64,000 bases of DNA. Source: Paracoccus sp. (in: a-proteobacteria). GTDB lineage: Bacteria > Pseudomonadota > Alphaproteobacteria > Rhodobacterales > Rhodobacteraceae. The stretch lies in NCBI RefSeq assembly GCF_030538495.1, contig NZ_JAUNTW010000002.1:186001-250000 (forward strand), given 5' to 3'. Positions 1 to 6,884 of the stretch are shown here, piece after piece (positions within the stretch are counted from its first letter, which is position 1; each line of letters starts with the position of its first letter). The position numbers and the translations under genes were made by a program. The notes below the pieces were generated by a model. The model saw nothing but the letters and a program-made list of their open reading frames with translations. It did not search any database and was not told the DNA's origin.

Positions 1-614
1 AGCATCGCATCCGGCCCATTCTTGCGCGCCAGATAATGCGAGAAATAGGCCGCGTTATAGAACGCGACGTTCCCTTCGATCACCAGCAGATGCGTGTCCG
101 CGTCCCGCGCCGCACCACACAGCGCCAGCAGGTCGTCCCATGTCGCGGGCGGCTCGCCAATCTCGGCCATCGCCTCGGCGTCATACCAGAAATTCACGGT
201 GTTATAGATATAGGGCAGCTGGACCACGCCATCATCCTGCCCATAAAGCGACAGCACCCCCGGCAGCATCGCGTTTTTCACGTCATCGGTCAGATCCGAT
301 GACAGATCGCGCAACTGGCCCTGCAATTGCAGACCGCCCGCCAATTGGTCGCTGTCCTGATCCATCAGATCGACCGGAGTCTGCGCGGCCAGTGCCTGAC
401 GCAGCTTGGTCTGGTTCTGCCGCCCGTTCCAGACCACGTTAAAGGTCGTTTCCGGGTTCGCGGCGGTGTAATCCGCCATGATTTGTTTCAACGCCTCGGC
501 CTGCGGTTCGTTTTCGTTCCACATCGACCAGTAAACCAGTTCGGCCGCCCCTGCGGGAACCGCCGCCATCAACGCCACCGCCGCGACGCCGCCTTTAATC
601 CAGAATGTTGTCAT
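1..614 (-). CDS. Sugar-type ABC transporter substrate-binding protein, N-terminal part (runs off the left edge)
   Basis: About 204 residues can be read leftwards from the ATG at 612-614 with no stop, so the C-terminus lies outside the window. The start is preceded by a good GGAGG ribosome-binding site. Residues 1-23 form a signal peptide (lysine near the start, alanine-rich core, cleavage near AGAA), so the product is periplasmic. The following ELVYWSMWNENEP and later YNTVNFWYDAEAM and PPATWDDLL are typical of family-1 extracellular solute-binding proteins (MalE/UgpB group). The operon upstream already has its own binding protein at 4242-5513, and this gene has its own control region (649-695). 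I infer it opens a second transporter operon to the left. The ligand cannot be told from the sequence. Confidence 0.85.
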   Translation of the reverse strand, partial: MTTFWIKGGVAAVALMAAVPAGAAELVYWSMWNENEPQAEALKQIMADYTAANPETTFNVVWNGRQNQTKLRQALAAQTPVDLMDQDSDQLAGGLQLQGQLRDLSSDLTDDVKNAMLPGVLSLYGQDDGVVQLPYIYNTVNFWYDAEAMAEIGEPPATWDDLLALCGAARDADTHLLVIEGNVAFYNAAYFSHYLARKNGPDAM

Positions 615-648
615 GTTTTCCTCCCATCGCGGCGCTGTGGCCGTTTCC

Positions 649-695
649 GTAAAACTACGGTGGGTGAAGTTTTACTACATGTCAACGGTTCCGTT
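649..695. promoter_or_regulatory. Putative promoter/operator of the left-edge binding-protein gene
   Basis: The 86 bases between the permease stop and the left-edge gene hold an inverted repeat, GTAAAACT (649-656) and AGTTTTAC (668-675), and a near-palindrome AACGG-TT-CCGTT (684-695). Read on the minus strand, TTGACA at 685-680 could be a -35 element with the palindrome halves just downstream, where a repressor would block transcription. The regulator is not in the window; LacI or ROK families are guesses. Confidence 0.45.
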
Positions 696-700
696 GCGGG

Positions 701-1506
701 TCATTTGATGCCCGCGCGCATGAAGCTTTGCACAAACTGGCGCTGAAAGATCAAAAAGGCGATCAACAGCGGTGCCGTGGATAACAATGTTGCGGCGTTG
801 ATGATCGCCCAGTCGGTGCCGCTTTCGGCCGTGGCAAAGACCGACAGGCCAACGGTCAGCGGGCGCGTTGCACCGAATTGGTGATAATCAGCGGCCACAG
901 AAAGTTGTTCCAATGACTGCTGACCGACACCAGCCCAAAGGCCAGAAAGGTCGGTTTCGCCAGCGGCACATAGACACGCCACAGCAACCCCAACAGGGAA
1001 CAGCCTTCCAGACGCGCGGCCTCGTCCAGCTCTTTGGGGATGGTCATAAAGGTCTGACGCAGCAGGAACATGGCAAAGGCCGACGCAAAATAAGGCAGCC
1101 CGATGGCAAAGATCGTGTCCAGAAAGCCAAGGTTGTAAATGGTGCGGTAATTCTGAACCAGCAAGATGTCCGGCATAATCGTCAGTTGCAGCAGAACCAG
1201 CGCAAACAGAAACCCCTTCATCGGGAACCGCAGCCGGGCAAAGGCAAACGCGGCCAGCGTGCATAACACCAGCTGGATCGACAAAATCATCGTCACCAGC
1301 AGGATGGTGTTCAGAAAATACCGTCCGAATGGCGCGGCGTCCCACGCCCGGACGAAATTATCCAGCGTCAGCGGCGCATCCCAGACAAAGCGGGTCGAAT
1401 ACATCGGCGGGTGAAAGGCCGACCACACCGCATAAGCCAGCGGCAAAATCCAGATCGCGGCCAGCAACCATGCGCCGGCGCGCATCAACAGAATGTCCAG
1501 CTTCAT
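701..1506 (-). pseudogene. Sugar ABC transporter permease (UgpE/MalG type), frameshifted near its 3' end
   Basis: Inner-membrane permease that would pair with the permease at 1503-2381 to form the channel of an ABC importer. Frame 1 (from the ATG at 1506, ATGA overlap with the previous gene) carries the six-helix core and the EAA loop KELDEAARLEGCS, then stops early after NSVQRAR near 856. The missing end, RPLTVGLSVFATAESG to the usual QRQFVQSFMRAGIK, is intact in another frame down to 701. Adding one base at the TT of 868-869 (CAACG to CAAACG on the coding strand) restores NSVQ-T-RPLTVG, the expected join. Everything else is well conserved, so this is either a very recent mutation or a homopolymer sequencing error. 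Confidence 0.85.
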
Positions 1507-2381
1507 TTGTAATGCACCCGTTTGTCCATCAGAAAGAACTGGCCAATCCCGATCAGCGCCAGAATGGCGACCAGAACCACGGTCAGCGTCGCGGCATAGG
1601 CGGTATCCCAATAGCGGAATCCGACTTCGTAGATGTAATACAGCAGCAGGGTGGATGCGTTATCCGGCCCGCCCTTTGTCATGACAAAGATATGGTCCAC
1701 CAGACGGAACGCGTTAATCACCGCATTGACGGAAATAAACAGCGTCGTGGGCATGATCAGCGGCCAGACCACGCGGCGCAGAAAGGTGATGCGGCCGCAG
1801 CCTTCTAACGCGGCGGCTTCGCGCAGGCTGGTGGGGATGGATTGCAGCGCGGCAAGGTAAAAGATCATAAAGAACCCGGCCTCTTTCCAGACCGTCACCG
1901 CCATCACCGCATAAAGCGCGGACCGAGGCTGACCCAAAAGGTTCGTCGGCCCGATGCCAAACCAGCCCATGATCTGATCAAACAGACCCATCCCCGGCAG
2001 ATAGAAAAACACCCAGATATTCGCGACCGCGACCAGTGGCAAAACCGTGGGCGTGAAATAGGCCATGCGCATCAGCGCCGATCCGCTGAACGGGCGATAG
2101 ACCGCCAAGGCCATGGCCAAGGCCAGCCCGATGGATGCCGGGATCGTCACGACGGCGTAAATCAGGTTGTTCCACATCGCTTTGCGAAACACCGGGTCGG
2201 CGATCAGGGTGGCGTAATTGTCGATGCCCACGAATTCCGACGGGCGGCGCCCGCGCGGCGTGGACCAGAAACTGTCAATCAGCGTGTTGATCGCGGGCAG
2301 ATGGGTAAAGGTCAGCAACAGGACCATGGCGGGCAACAACAGCAGCCAGCCATAAATCCATTCGCGTTTTTCAATCGTCAT
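1503..2381 (-). CDS. Sugar ABC transporter permease (UgpA/MalF type)
   Basis: 292-residue inner-membrane permease of a carbohydrate or organophosphate ABC importer. About six hydrophobic helices are visible, the first at residues 8-30 (WIYGWLLLLPAMVLLLTF), and the EAA loop that contacts the ATPase reads SLREAAALEGCG. The ATG at 2381 is chosen because it follows AAGGGGG at a good distance; a longer reading frame to 2489 would run back into the ATPase gene and has no family match. It starts 10 bases after the ATPase stop and shares ATGA with the next permease, so the genes are translated together. The heterodimer partner downstream is frameshifted, so transport may be lost in this strain. Confidence 0.92.
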   Translation of the reverse strand: MTIEKREWIYGWLLLLPAMVLLLTFTHLPAINTLIDSFWSTPRGRRPSEFVGIDNYATLIADPVFRKAMWNNLIYAVVTIPASIGLALAMALAVYRPFSGSALMRMAYFTPTVLPLVAVANIWVFFYLPGMGLFDQIMGWFGIGPTNLLGQPRSALYAVMAVTVWKEAGFFMIFYLAALQSIPTSLREAAALEGCGRITFLRRVVWPLIMPTTLFISVNAVINAFRLVDHIFVMTKGGPDNASTLLLYYIYEVGFRYWDTAYAATLTVVLVAILALIGIGQFFLMDKRVHYK

Positions 2382-2391
2382 CGCCGCCCCC

Positions 2392-3423
2392 TTATGCGTA
2401 AACGCGCGCAGGCGCGGTGTCGGGCAGGCGCTTGCCGGTGGCGGTGTCAAACAGATGCTGCGCGCCCGTGTCCCACGTGACACAGGCATCGCTGGGCGGC
2501 GGTCCCAGACGCGCGGGCATCCGCAAAATCACCCGGCTGGCACCGATCTGGGCGGTGACCAACTGATCGGCGCCCAGATATTCAACACCGGTGACACGCG
2601 CGGGCGTGCCATCAGCAGACAGGCGCATATCTTCGGGGCGGATGCCGATTTGCGTTTTGGGATCAAAGCCCGACAGATCCGCCGCATCAATCAGGTTCAT
2701 CGGCGGCGTGCCGATAAAGCGCGCCACAAACACCGTCGCGGGCCGTTCATAGAGTTCGCGCGGCGTGGCGATCTGATCGACATGCCCGCCATTCATCACG
2801 ACGATGCGGTCGGCCATGGTCATCGCTTCGACCTGATCATGGGTGACATAGACCATCGTCAGGCCCAGCCGCTGTTGCAGGGCGCGAATTTCGACCCGCA
2901 TTTCCGCGCGCAGTTTCGCGTCCAGATTGGACAGCGGTTCATCCATCAGGCAGACCGGGCGTTCCGACACAATCGCGCGTGCCAGTGCGACGCGCTGTTG
3001 CTGGCCGCCCGACAGCTGCCCCGGTTTGCGGTCCAGCAATGTGTCCAACCCCACCATCGGCGCGACCTGCCCCAGAATCCGGTCCTGTTCCGCGGCGGGG
3101 GTGCGGCGCACGGCCAGACCAAACAGGATGTTCTGCGCCACGCTCAGATGCGGAAACAGGGCATAGTTCTGAAACACCATCGACACATTGCGTTCCGCCG
3201 GGGCCAGCGTGACAATATCGCGCCCATCCAGCAGAATCTGGCCGGAATCGGGGCTGTCAAATCCCGCAATCAGCCGCAGCAGCGTGGATTTGCCGCAGCC
3301 CGACGGCCCCAGCAGCGCCGTGAACTTACCGGCGGGCATGGTGATGTTCACATCATGCAGAACCGTGGTGCCGCCAAAGGATTTGCGGATATGGTTCAGC
3401 GTCAGAGGAAGGCCGTGAATCAT
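2392..3423 (-). CDS. ugpC: ABC importer ATP-binding protein (UgpC/MalK family)
   Basis: 343-residue cytoplasmic ATPase that powers the importer of this operon. It has Walker A GPSGCGKST (39-47), the Q-loop near VFQNYALFPH (83-92), signature LSGGQQQR (137-144), Walker B VCLMDEP (157-163) and the switch histidine in YVTHDQ. A C-terminal TOBE region (about 235-343, with IGIRPEDMRL) is the regulatory domain typical of MalK and UgpC. It lies three bases after the phosphodiesterase gene and ten bases before a permease gene. ATPases of this family can be shared between several sugar importers, so it may also serve the system that begins at the left edge. Confidence 0.9.
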   Translation of the reverse strand: MIHGLPLTLNHIRKSFGGTTVLHDVNITMPAGKFTALLGPSGCGKSTLLRLIAGFDSPDSGQILLDGRDIVTLAPAERNVSMVFQNYALFPHLSVAQNILFGLAVRRTPAAEQDRILGQVAPMVGLDTLLDRKPGQLSGGQQQRVALARAIVSERPVCLMDEPLSNLDAKLRAEMRVEIRALQQRLGLTMVYVTHDQVEAMTMADRIVVMNGGHVDQIATPRELYERPATVFVARFIGTPPMNLIDAADLSGFDPKTQIGIRPEDMRLSADGTPARVTGVEYLGADQLVTAQIGASRVILRMPARLGPPPSDACVTWDTGAQHLFDTATGKRLPDTAPARVYA

Positions 3424-3426
3424 GGG

Positions 3427-4188
3427 TCAGGTCCGAATGCCTGCATCATGGCAGGGGTGAATGGTCACGCTGCCGCAGGGCAACAGGCGGTGCAGGTAGA
3501 AAACATATGGCTCGGTCACGAAACCGGGCGCGTGGTCGAAATCCAGCACATGCTGAAAGGCGGGGCCTCCGCCGATGGCGCAAAGATGGCCCTGCCACAG
3601 CGTTTGCACGGGGCGATGCACATGGCCCGCGATGATATACAGATCGCGATGCCGGATCAGCGCGGCCAGACGATCCGCGCCCCGGATCAGGCTGCCATCC
3701 ATATCGGCAAGGCCGGTCGGAAAGACGGGATGGTGCATCATCAGACAGGTGGGGCCGTCATGGGGCTGCGCCAGCCGCTGTTCCAGCCAGTCCAGCCGCG
3801 CATCGCATAATTCGCCGCGCACATCGCCGGGGATCATCGTGTCCAGCCCGATGACACGCAAGCCCTTGATGATCCGGTCAAACTGCGCGAACCCGCCGTC
3901 AAAGCGGATCATATCCGCAAACGCGGCGATGAAATGGTCGCGGTGATCGTGATTGCCGGGAACCGCCAGAACCGGCATGGTCAGAGGGGCCAGAATATCG
4001 CGGATCAGCGCATAATCGGCGGGGCTGCCGCCATCGGCCAGATCGCCCGAAATCAGCACCAGATCCGGCGTGTGATCGACCACGGCGCGCACAACCGCGC
4101 GGGCCGCATTGGCGGCGTCATCGCGGACCGGTGCGGTTTCTTTGACATCAGAAAAGACATGAAAATCAGACAGATGCGCAATCAGCAT
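3427..4188 (-). CDS. Metallophosphoesterase, cyclic-nucleotide / glycerophosphodiester phosphodiesterase type (GpdQ/CpdA-like)
   Basis: 253-residue calcineurin-like phosphoesterase with the full set of metal-binding motifs: SDFH (7-10), GDLAD (48-52), GNHD (78-81), MMHHP (150-154) and GHVH (188-191). No signal peptide, so it should act in the cytoplasm. Family members hydrolyse 3',5'-cAMP (CpdA) or glycerophosphodiesters (GpdQ); length and motifs do not separate the two. Its place between a UgpB-like binding protein and a UgpC-like ATPase favours hydrolysis of an imported phosphodiester such as a deacylated phospholipid, but this is inference from context. Confidence 0.88.
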   Translation of the reverse strand: MLIAHLSDFHVFSDVKETAPVRDDAANAARAVVRAVVDHTPDLVLISGDLADGGSPADYALIRDILAPLTMPVLAVPGNHDHRDHFIAAFADMIRFDGGFAQFDRIIKGLRVIGLDTMIPGDVRGELCDARLDWLEQRLAQPHDGPTCLMMHHPVFPTGLADMDGSLIRGADRLAALIRHRDLYIIAGHVHRPVQTLWQGHLCAIGGGPAFQHVLDFDHAPGFVTEPYVFYLHRLLPCGSVTIHPCHDAGIRT

Positions 4189-4211
4189 AAGGGCGGCCCC
4201 TGTGGGTAAAG

Positions 4212-4234
4212 GGGCGGCACAAAACGCGCCGCCC
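4212..4234. other. Intergenic stem-loop between the binding-protein gene and the phosphodiesterase gene
   Basis: GGGCGGC (4212-4218) pairs with GCCGCCC (4228-4234) around a 9-base loop, in the 53-base gap after the binding-protein stop. There is no strong U run. Similar hairpins after binding-protein genes are known to stabilise the upstream mRNA and lower expression of the downstream genes, which would fit the higher demand for the periplasmic protein. Confidence 0.5.
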
Positions 4235-4241
4235 GGTTGAA

Positions 4242-5513
4242 TCAGCGATAGGGGCGCAGGATGCGGTCCAGTTCGGCCTGCGCGTCGGTCAGCGCCTGTT
4301 CGGCGGTTTTCTGACCCGTCAGCGCGGCGGCCACGGCGTCATTCAGAACGCGCGTGGTGCGCCCGTTTTCATAGGTGGACCATTCCGGCACCGACACGGG
4401 GATCTGTTTGCGGGCAACCTCGGCCGCGGGAACCTCGGCCACATAGGCTTGCAGTTCGGGGGTGTCCCACGACCCGTCACGCGGCGCGACATAGCCGGTC
4501 TGGATGCCCCAATCGGCCAGAATCTCATCGCTGGTCATGAATTTGATCAGCTCGAACGCGGCTTTTTGCTGATCTTCCGGCGCGTCGGAAAAGATATACA
4601 GATTGCCGCCGCCCAGCACCGATGCCGGGTTCGGATTGCCCGGCATGGGGGCCAGACCGAAATTGATCGTCGCATTGTTGCGCAGATTGGTCAGGTTGCC
4701 GGTCGTGGACCAGATCATCGCAAGCTGCCCATCCATGAACGACTGCGCCGTGGTCCCCCATTCCAGAATACCGGGCGGGTGGATGCCGGCGCGTTCCAGA
4801 TCGACCCAGTATTGCAGCGTCTCGACCACACGCGGATCGGTCAGATAGGTTTCGGTGCCGTCGTTGTTCATCAGGCGCACATCGTTTTGCGCGGTCATGG
4901 CGCCAAACATCCACTGGTTCGACCCGTTATTGCCCGGAATCCCGATGCCGTAACGCGACCCGTCACCCGTGGTCAGCTTTTCGGCGTAATCGCGCAGTTC
5001 GTCCCAGGTGGTCGGGGGCGTTTCGGGGTCCAGACCGACCTCGGCGAAGGCGTCTTTGTTCCAATACATCACCGCCGTGGACCGCTGGAACGGGATGCCC
5101 CAGACATGGTCGTCCACCGTCGCACTGGCCATATAGGCGGGCATAAAGCCATCCAGCCACGCCTGATCTTCGGCCGTGGTCACAAAGCTGTCGATGGGCG
5201 CGATCACGTCTTCGTCCAGCAGGGTAAAGATGTCGGTGGCCAGCAGCACGGCCAGCGCGGGCGGGTTGCCACCTTTGGCCGTGGTCAGCGCCTTGGTCGT
5301 CGTGTCGATATAGCTGCCCGAATAAATCGCGTTCACCGTGATGTCGGGGTTCTGTTCCATGAACTGCGCGACATAGCCGTCAATCACCTGCGTCAGCGGG
5401 CCGCCAACGGCAATCGGGTAATACATGTCAATCGTGGTGTTCGCCGCGGCCGCACCCGACAGCGCGATCAGCGAGGCACCGGCCCACAGGGCCAAGCGGT
5501 TGGTTTTGGTCAT
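4242..5513 (-). CDS. ugpB: UgpB-like ABC transporter substrate-binding protein
   Basis: 423 residues with a clear signal peptide (1-24, ending SGAAAA), so periplasmic. The N-terminal stretch IDMYYPIAVGGPLTQ and the following AIYSGSYIDTTTKAL and LLATDIFTLLDED resemble UgpB proteins, which bind sn-glycerol-3-phosphate or glycerophosphodiesters. The body has the two-lobed family-1 pattern (WGIPFQRSTAVMYWNKDAF; AMIWSTTGNL). It is second in a DeoR-SBP-phosphodiesterase-ATPase-permease-permease operon, starting 30 bases after the regulator. Start choice is supported by the signal peptide. A phosphorylated ligand is inferred from the UgpB likeness and the adjacent phosphodiesterase; another sugar cannot be excluded. 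Confidence 0.85.
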   Translation of the reverse strand: MTKTNRLALWAGASLIALSGAAAANTTIDMYYPIAVGGPLTQVIDGYVAQFMEQNPDITVNAIYSGSYIDTTTKALTTAKGGNPPALAVLLATDIFTLLDEDVIAPIDSFVTTAEDQAWLDGFMPAYMASATVDDHVWGIPFQRSTAVMYWNKDAFAEVGLDPETPPTTWDELRDYAEKLTTGDGSRYGIGIPGNNGSNQWMFGAMTAQNDVRLMNNDGTETYLTDPRVVETLQYWVDLERAGIHPPGILEWGTTAQSFMDGQLAMIWSTTGNLTNLRNNATINFGLAPMPGNPNPASVLGGGNLYIFSDAPEDQQKAAFELIKFMTSDEILADWGIQTGYVAPRDGSWDTPELQAYVAEVPAAEVARKQIPVSVPEWSTYENGRTTRVLNDAVAAALTGQKTAEQALTDAQAELDRILRPYR

Positions 5514-5543
5514 GGTCGTCTCCGGTTTTGGGTTGGGGTGGTC

Positions 5544-6326
5544 TCAGCAGAACACGAACCTCTGCGCGATAGGGTCAGGCAGATCGGCGGTCAGGGGGCG
5601 TGTATCAGTGTCGGTGACAATGATGTCGATGGCGTCAAGGCCGGTGACCAGCGTCATGGCCTTGCGCGTGAATTTCGTGTGATCGGCGGTCAGAATGCTG
5701 GTCTGAGCGATTTCGATCATCGCCCGCGTCGTCGCCGCCATATCCGGGTCCACCATGCAGATCGCCTGCCGGTCCAGATCAATCGCGGCGATGTTCAACA
5801 GCGCCTTATCGACGTTAAAGGCGCGCAACTGATCAATCGCCTGCGGGCCGATAAACGACCGGTTGATCGGGGCTAACTGCCCGCCGATCATATGCACATG
5901 CGGCGCACCCGCATCCGTCAGCAGTGCCGCCGTATCCAGCCCATTGGTGATGAAACGCAGCGTTTTGTTCGCAGCCAGCAGCCGCGCGGCCTGAAATGCC
6001 GTGGTGCCAGCGGAAATGAACACAGCATCGCCATCGTCAATCATAGCGGCGGTTGCGCGCCCGATCCGCGCTTTTTCCGCGCGCATCGCCAGATCGCGAA
6101 CCGCCGTCGGGCTGCCCTGCGTGACCTGCCCCATGACAATCGCGCCGCCGCGCGTGCGGCGCAGTTGGCCGCAGGCTTCCAGTTCCGTCAGGTCGCGGCG
6201 GATGGTGGCTGTGGACACATCCAACGCGGTTTGCAGCGCGTGAATATCGGCAAACCCATCCCGCCGCAGCCGGTCCAGGATCTGCTGATGCCGCTGATTG
6301 ATGCCGTTGCTCTGAAGGTTGTCCAT
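5544..6326 (-). CDS. DeoR/GlpR-family transcriptional repressor
   Basis: 260 residues from the ATG at 6326, which follows GGTGGG; upstream ATGs (6353, 6398) would add an arginine-rich tail that family members lack. The N-terminal winged helix-turn-helix (about 12-65) reads RHQQILDRLRRDGF and DVSTATIRRDLTELE. The rest is a DeoR C-terminal sugar-phosphate sensor domain (about 80-250), including ISAGTTAFQAARLL. GlpR-type members sense phosphorylated sugars or glycerol-3-phosphate and repress the adjacent catabolic or transport genes. As first gene of the operon it probably represses itself and the transporter, through the repeats at 6371-6418. Confidence 0.88.
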   Translation of the reverse strand: MDNLQSNGINQRHQQILDRLRRDGFADIHALQTALDVSTATIRRDLTELEACGQLRRTRGGAIVMGQVTQGSPTAVRDLAMRAEKARIGRATAAMIDDGDAVFISAGTTAFQAARLLAANKTLRFITNGLDTAALLTDAGAPHVHMIGGQLAPINRSFIGPQAIDQLRAFNVDKALLNIAAIDLDRQAICMVDPDMAATTRAMIEIAQTSILTADHTKFTRKAMTLVTGLDAIDIIVTDTDTRPLTADLPDPIAQRFVFC

Positions 6327-6370
6327 GATCCCACCACGCCGGTTGTTGCGCATCGGATAACAGGCAACTG

Positions 6371-6418
6371 TGACCGAATTATGACCGAAACCGCGCATAA
6401 TGATCGAAATCGATCATT
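6371..6418. promoter_or_regulatory. Putative operator of the DeoR-transporter operon
   Basis: Upstream of the regulator start are two direct copies of TGACCGAA (6371-6378 and 6382-6389, 11 bases apart, TTCGGTCA on the coding strand) and a perfect 8+8 inverted repeat AATGATCG-aaat-CGATCATT (6399-6418). TTCG-rich direct repeats one helical turn apart are common for DeoR-family repressors. Direct binding is inferred. Confidence 0.5.
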
Positions 6419-6504
6419 TTTGGCGGCGCGTGATCACCGCGCGCAATCGGTCGATGATGACCGCCTGCGCCGCAAAATGCGGTCATAGTCCCCAAGAACG
6501 CCCG

Positions 6505-6567
6505 GCCCGTATGCCGTCCGGTCGGGACTGCGCCCGTATGCCGTCCGGTCGGGACTGCGCCTGTATG
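6505..6567 (+). repeat. 27-bp tandem repeat, two full copies and a partial third
   Basis: Two identical 27-base units lie at 6505-6531 and 6532-6558 (each beginning GCCCGTATGCCG), followed by a third start GCcTGTATG at 6559. There is no spacer, so this is not CRISPR. It lies between the DeoR operon promoter and the small reading frame at 6565. Confidence 0.85.
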
Positions 6568-6762
6568 ACGCGCGCGGGACAACAGCAATGCGCCCGCTGG
6601 AAGCCGTGGCTGGAATATATGGGCTGGTCGCTTCAGCACGCGTCCGAGGTGATCGAACGCGATGTCGCACTGTCCCCGGCGATGTCAGATTTATTGGCCG
6701 CCAAGCTGAGGCAGGCCGCGCGCGAACAAAGCTGTAAAAGTGGGCGGGTGAAAACCAGCTAG
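6565..6762 (+). CDS. Small hypothetical protein, unrecognised
   Basis: A 65-residue frame, ATG at 6565 at the edge of the 27-bp repeats, stop at 6760-6762 just before tRNA-Pro. The product is predicted helical with a tryptophan cluster (WKPWLEYMGWSL) followed by an amphipathic stretch (ASEVIERDVALSP, AKLRQAAREQ). I do not recognise a family. No convincing ribosome-binding site is seen and a longer frame back to 6400 runs through the repeat, so the start is uncertain and the gene may not be real. The rest of the 6420-6564 stretch holds only the repeat. Confidence 0.3.
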   Translation: MTRAGQQQCARWKPWLEYMGWSLQHASEVIERDVALSPAMSDLLAAKLRQAAREQSCKSGRVKTS

Positions 6763-6766
6763 GTGA

Positions 6767-6843
<77 letters not shown>

Positions 6844-6884
6844 ACTCGGGCGGTATTAGCGTAAGCTGACCGCCGGGAAAAGCC

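Noticed and set aside
2382..2489. N-terminal extension of the permease at 1503-2381
   Set aside because: It overlaps the ATPase gene and lacks family residues; the ATG at 2381 has a good ribosome-binding site and a 10-base gap.
6505..6567. 27-bp repeat considered as a CRISPR remnant
   Set aside because: Units are directly abutting with no spacers, and no cas genes are in the window.
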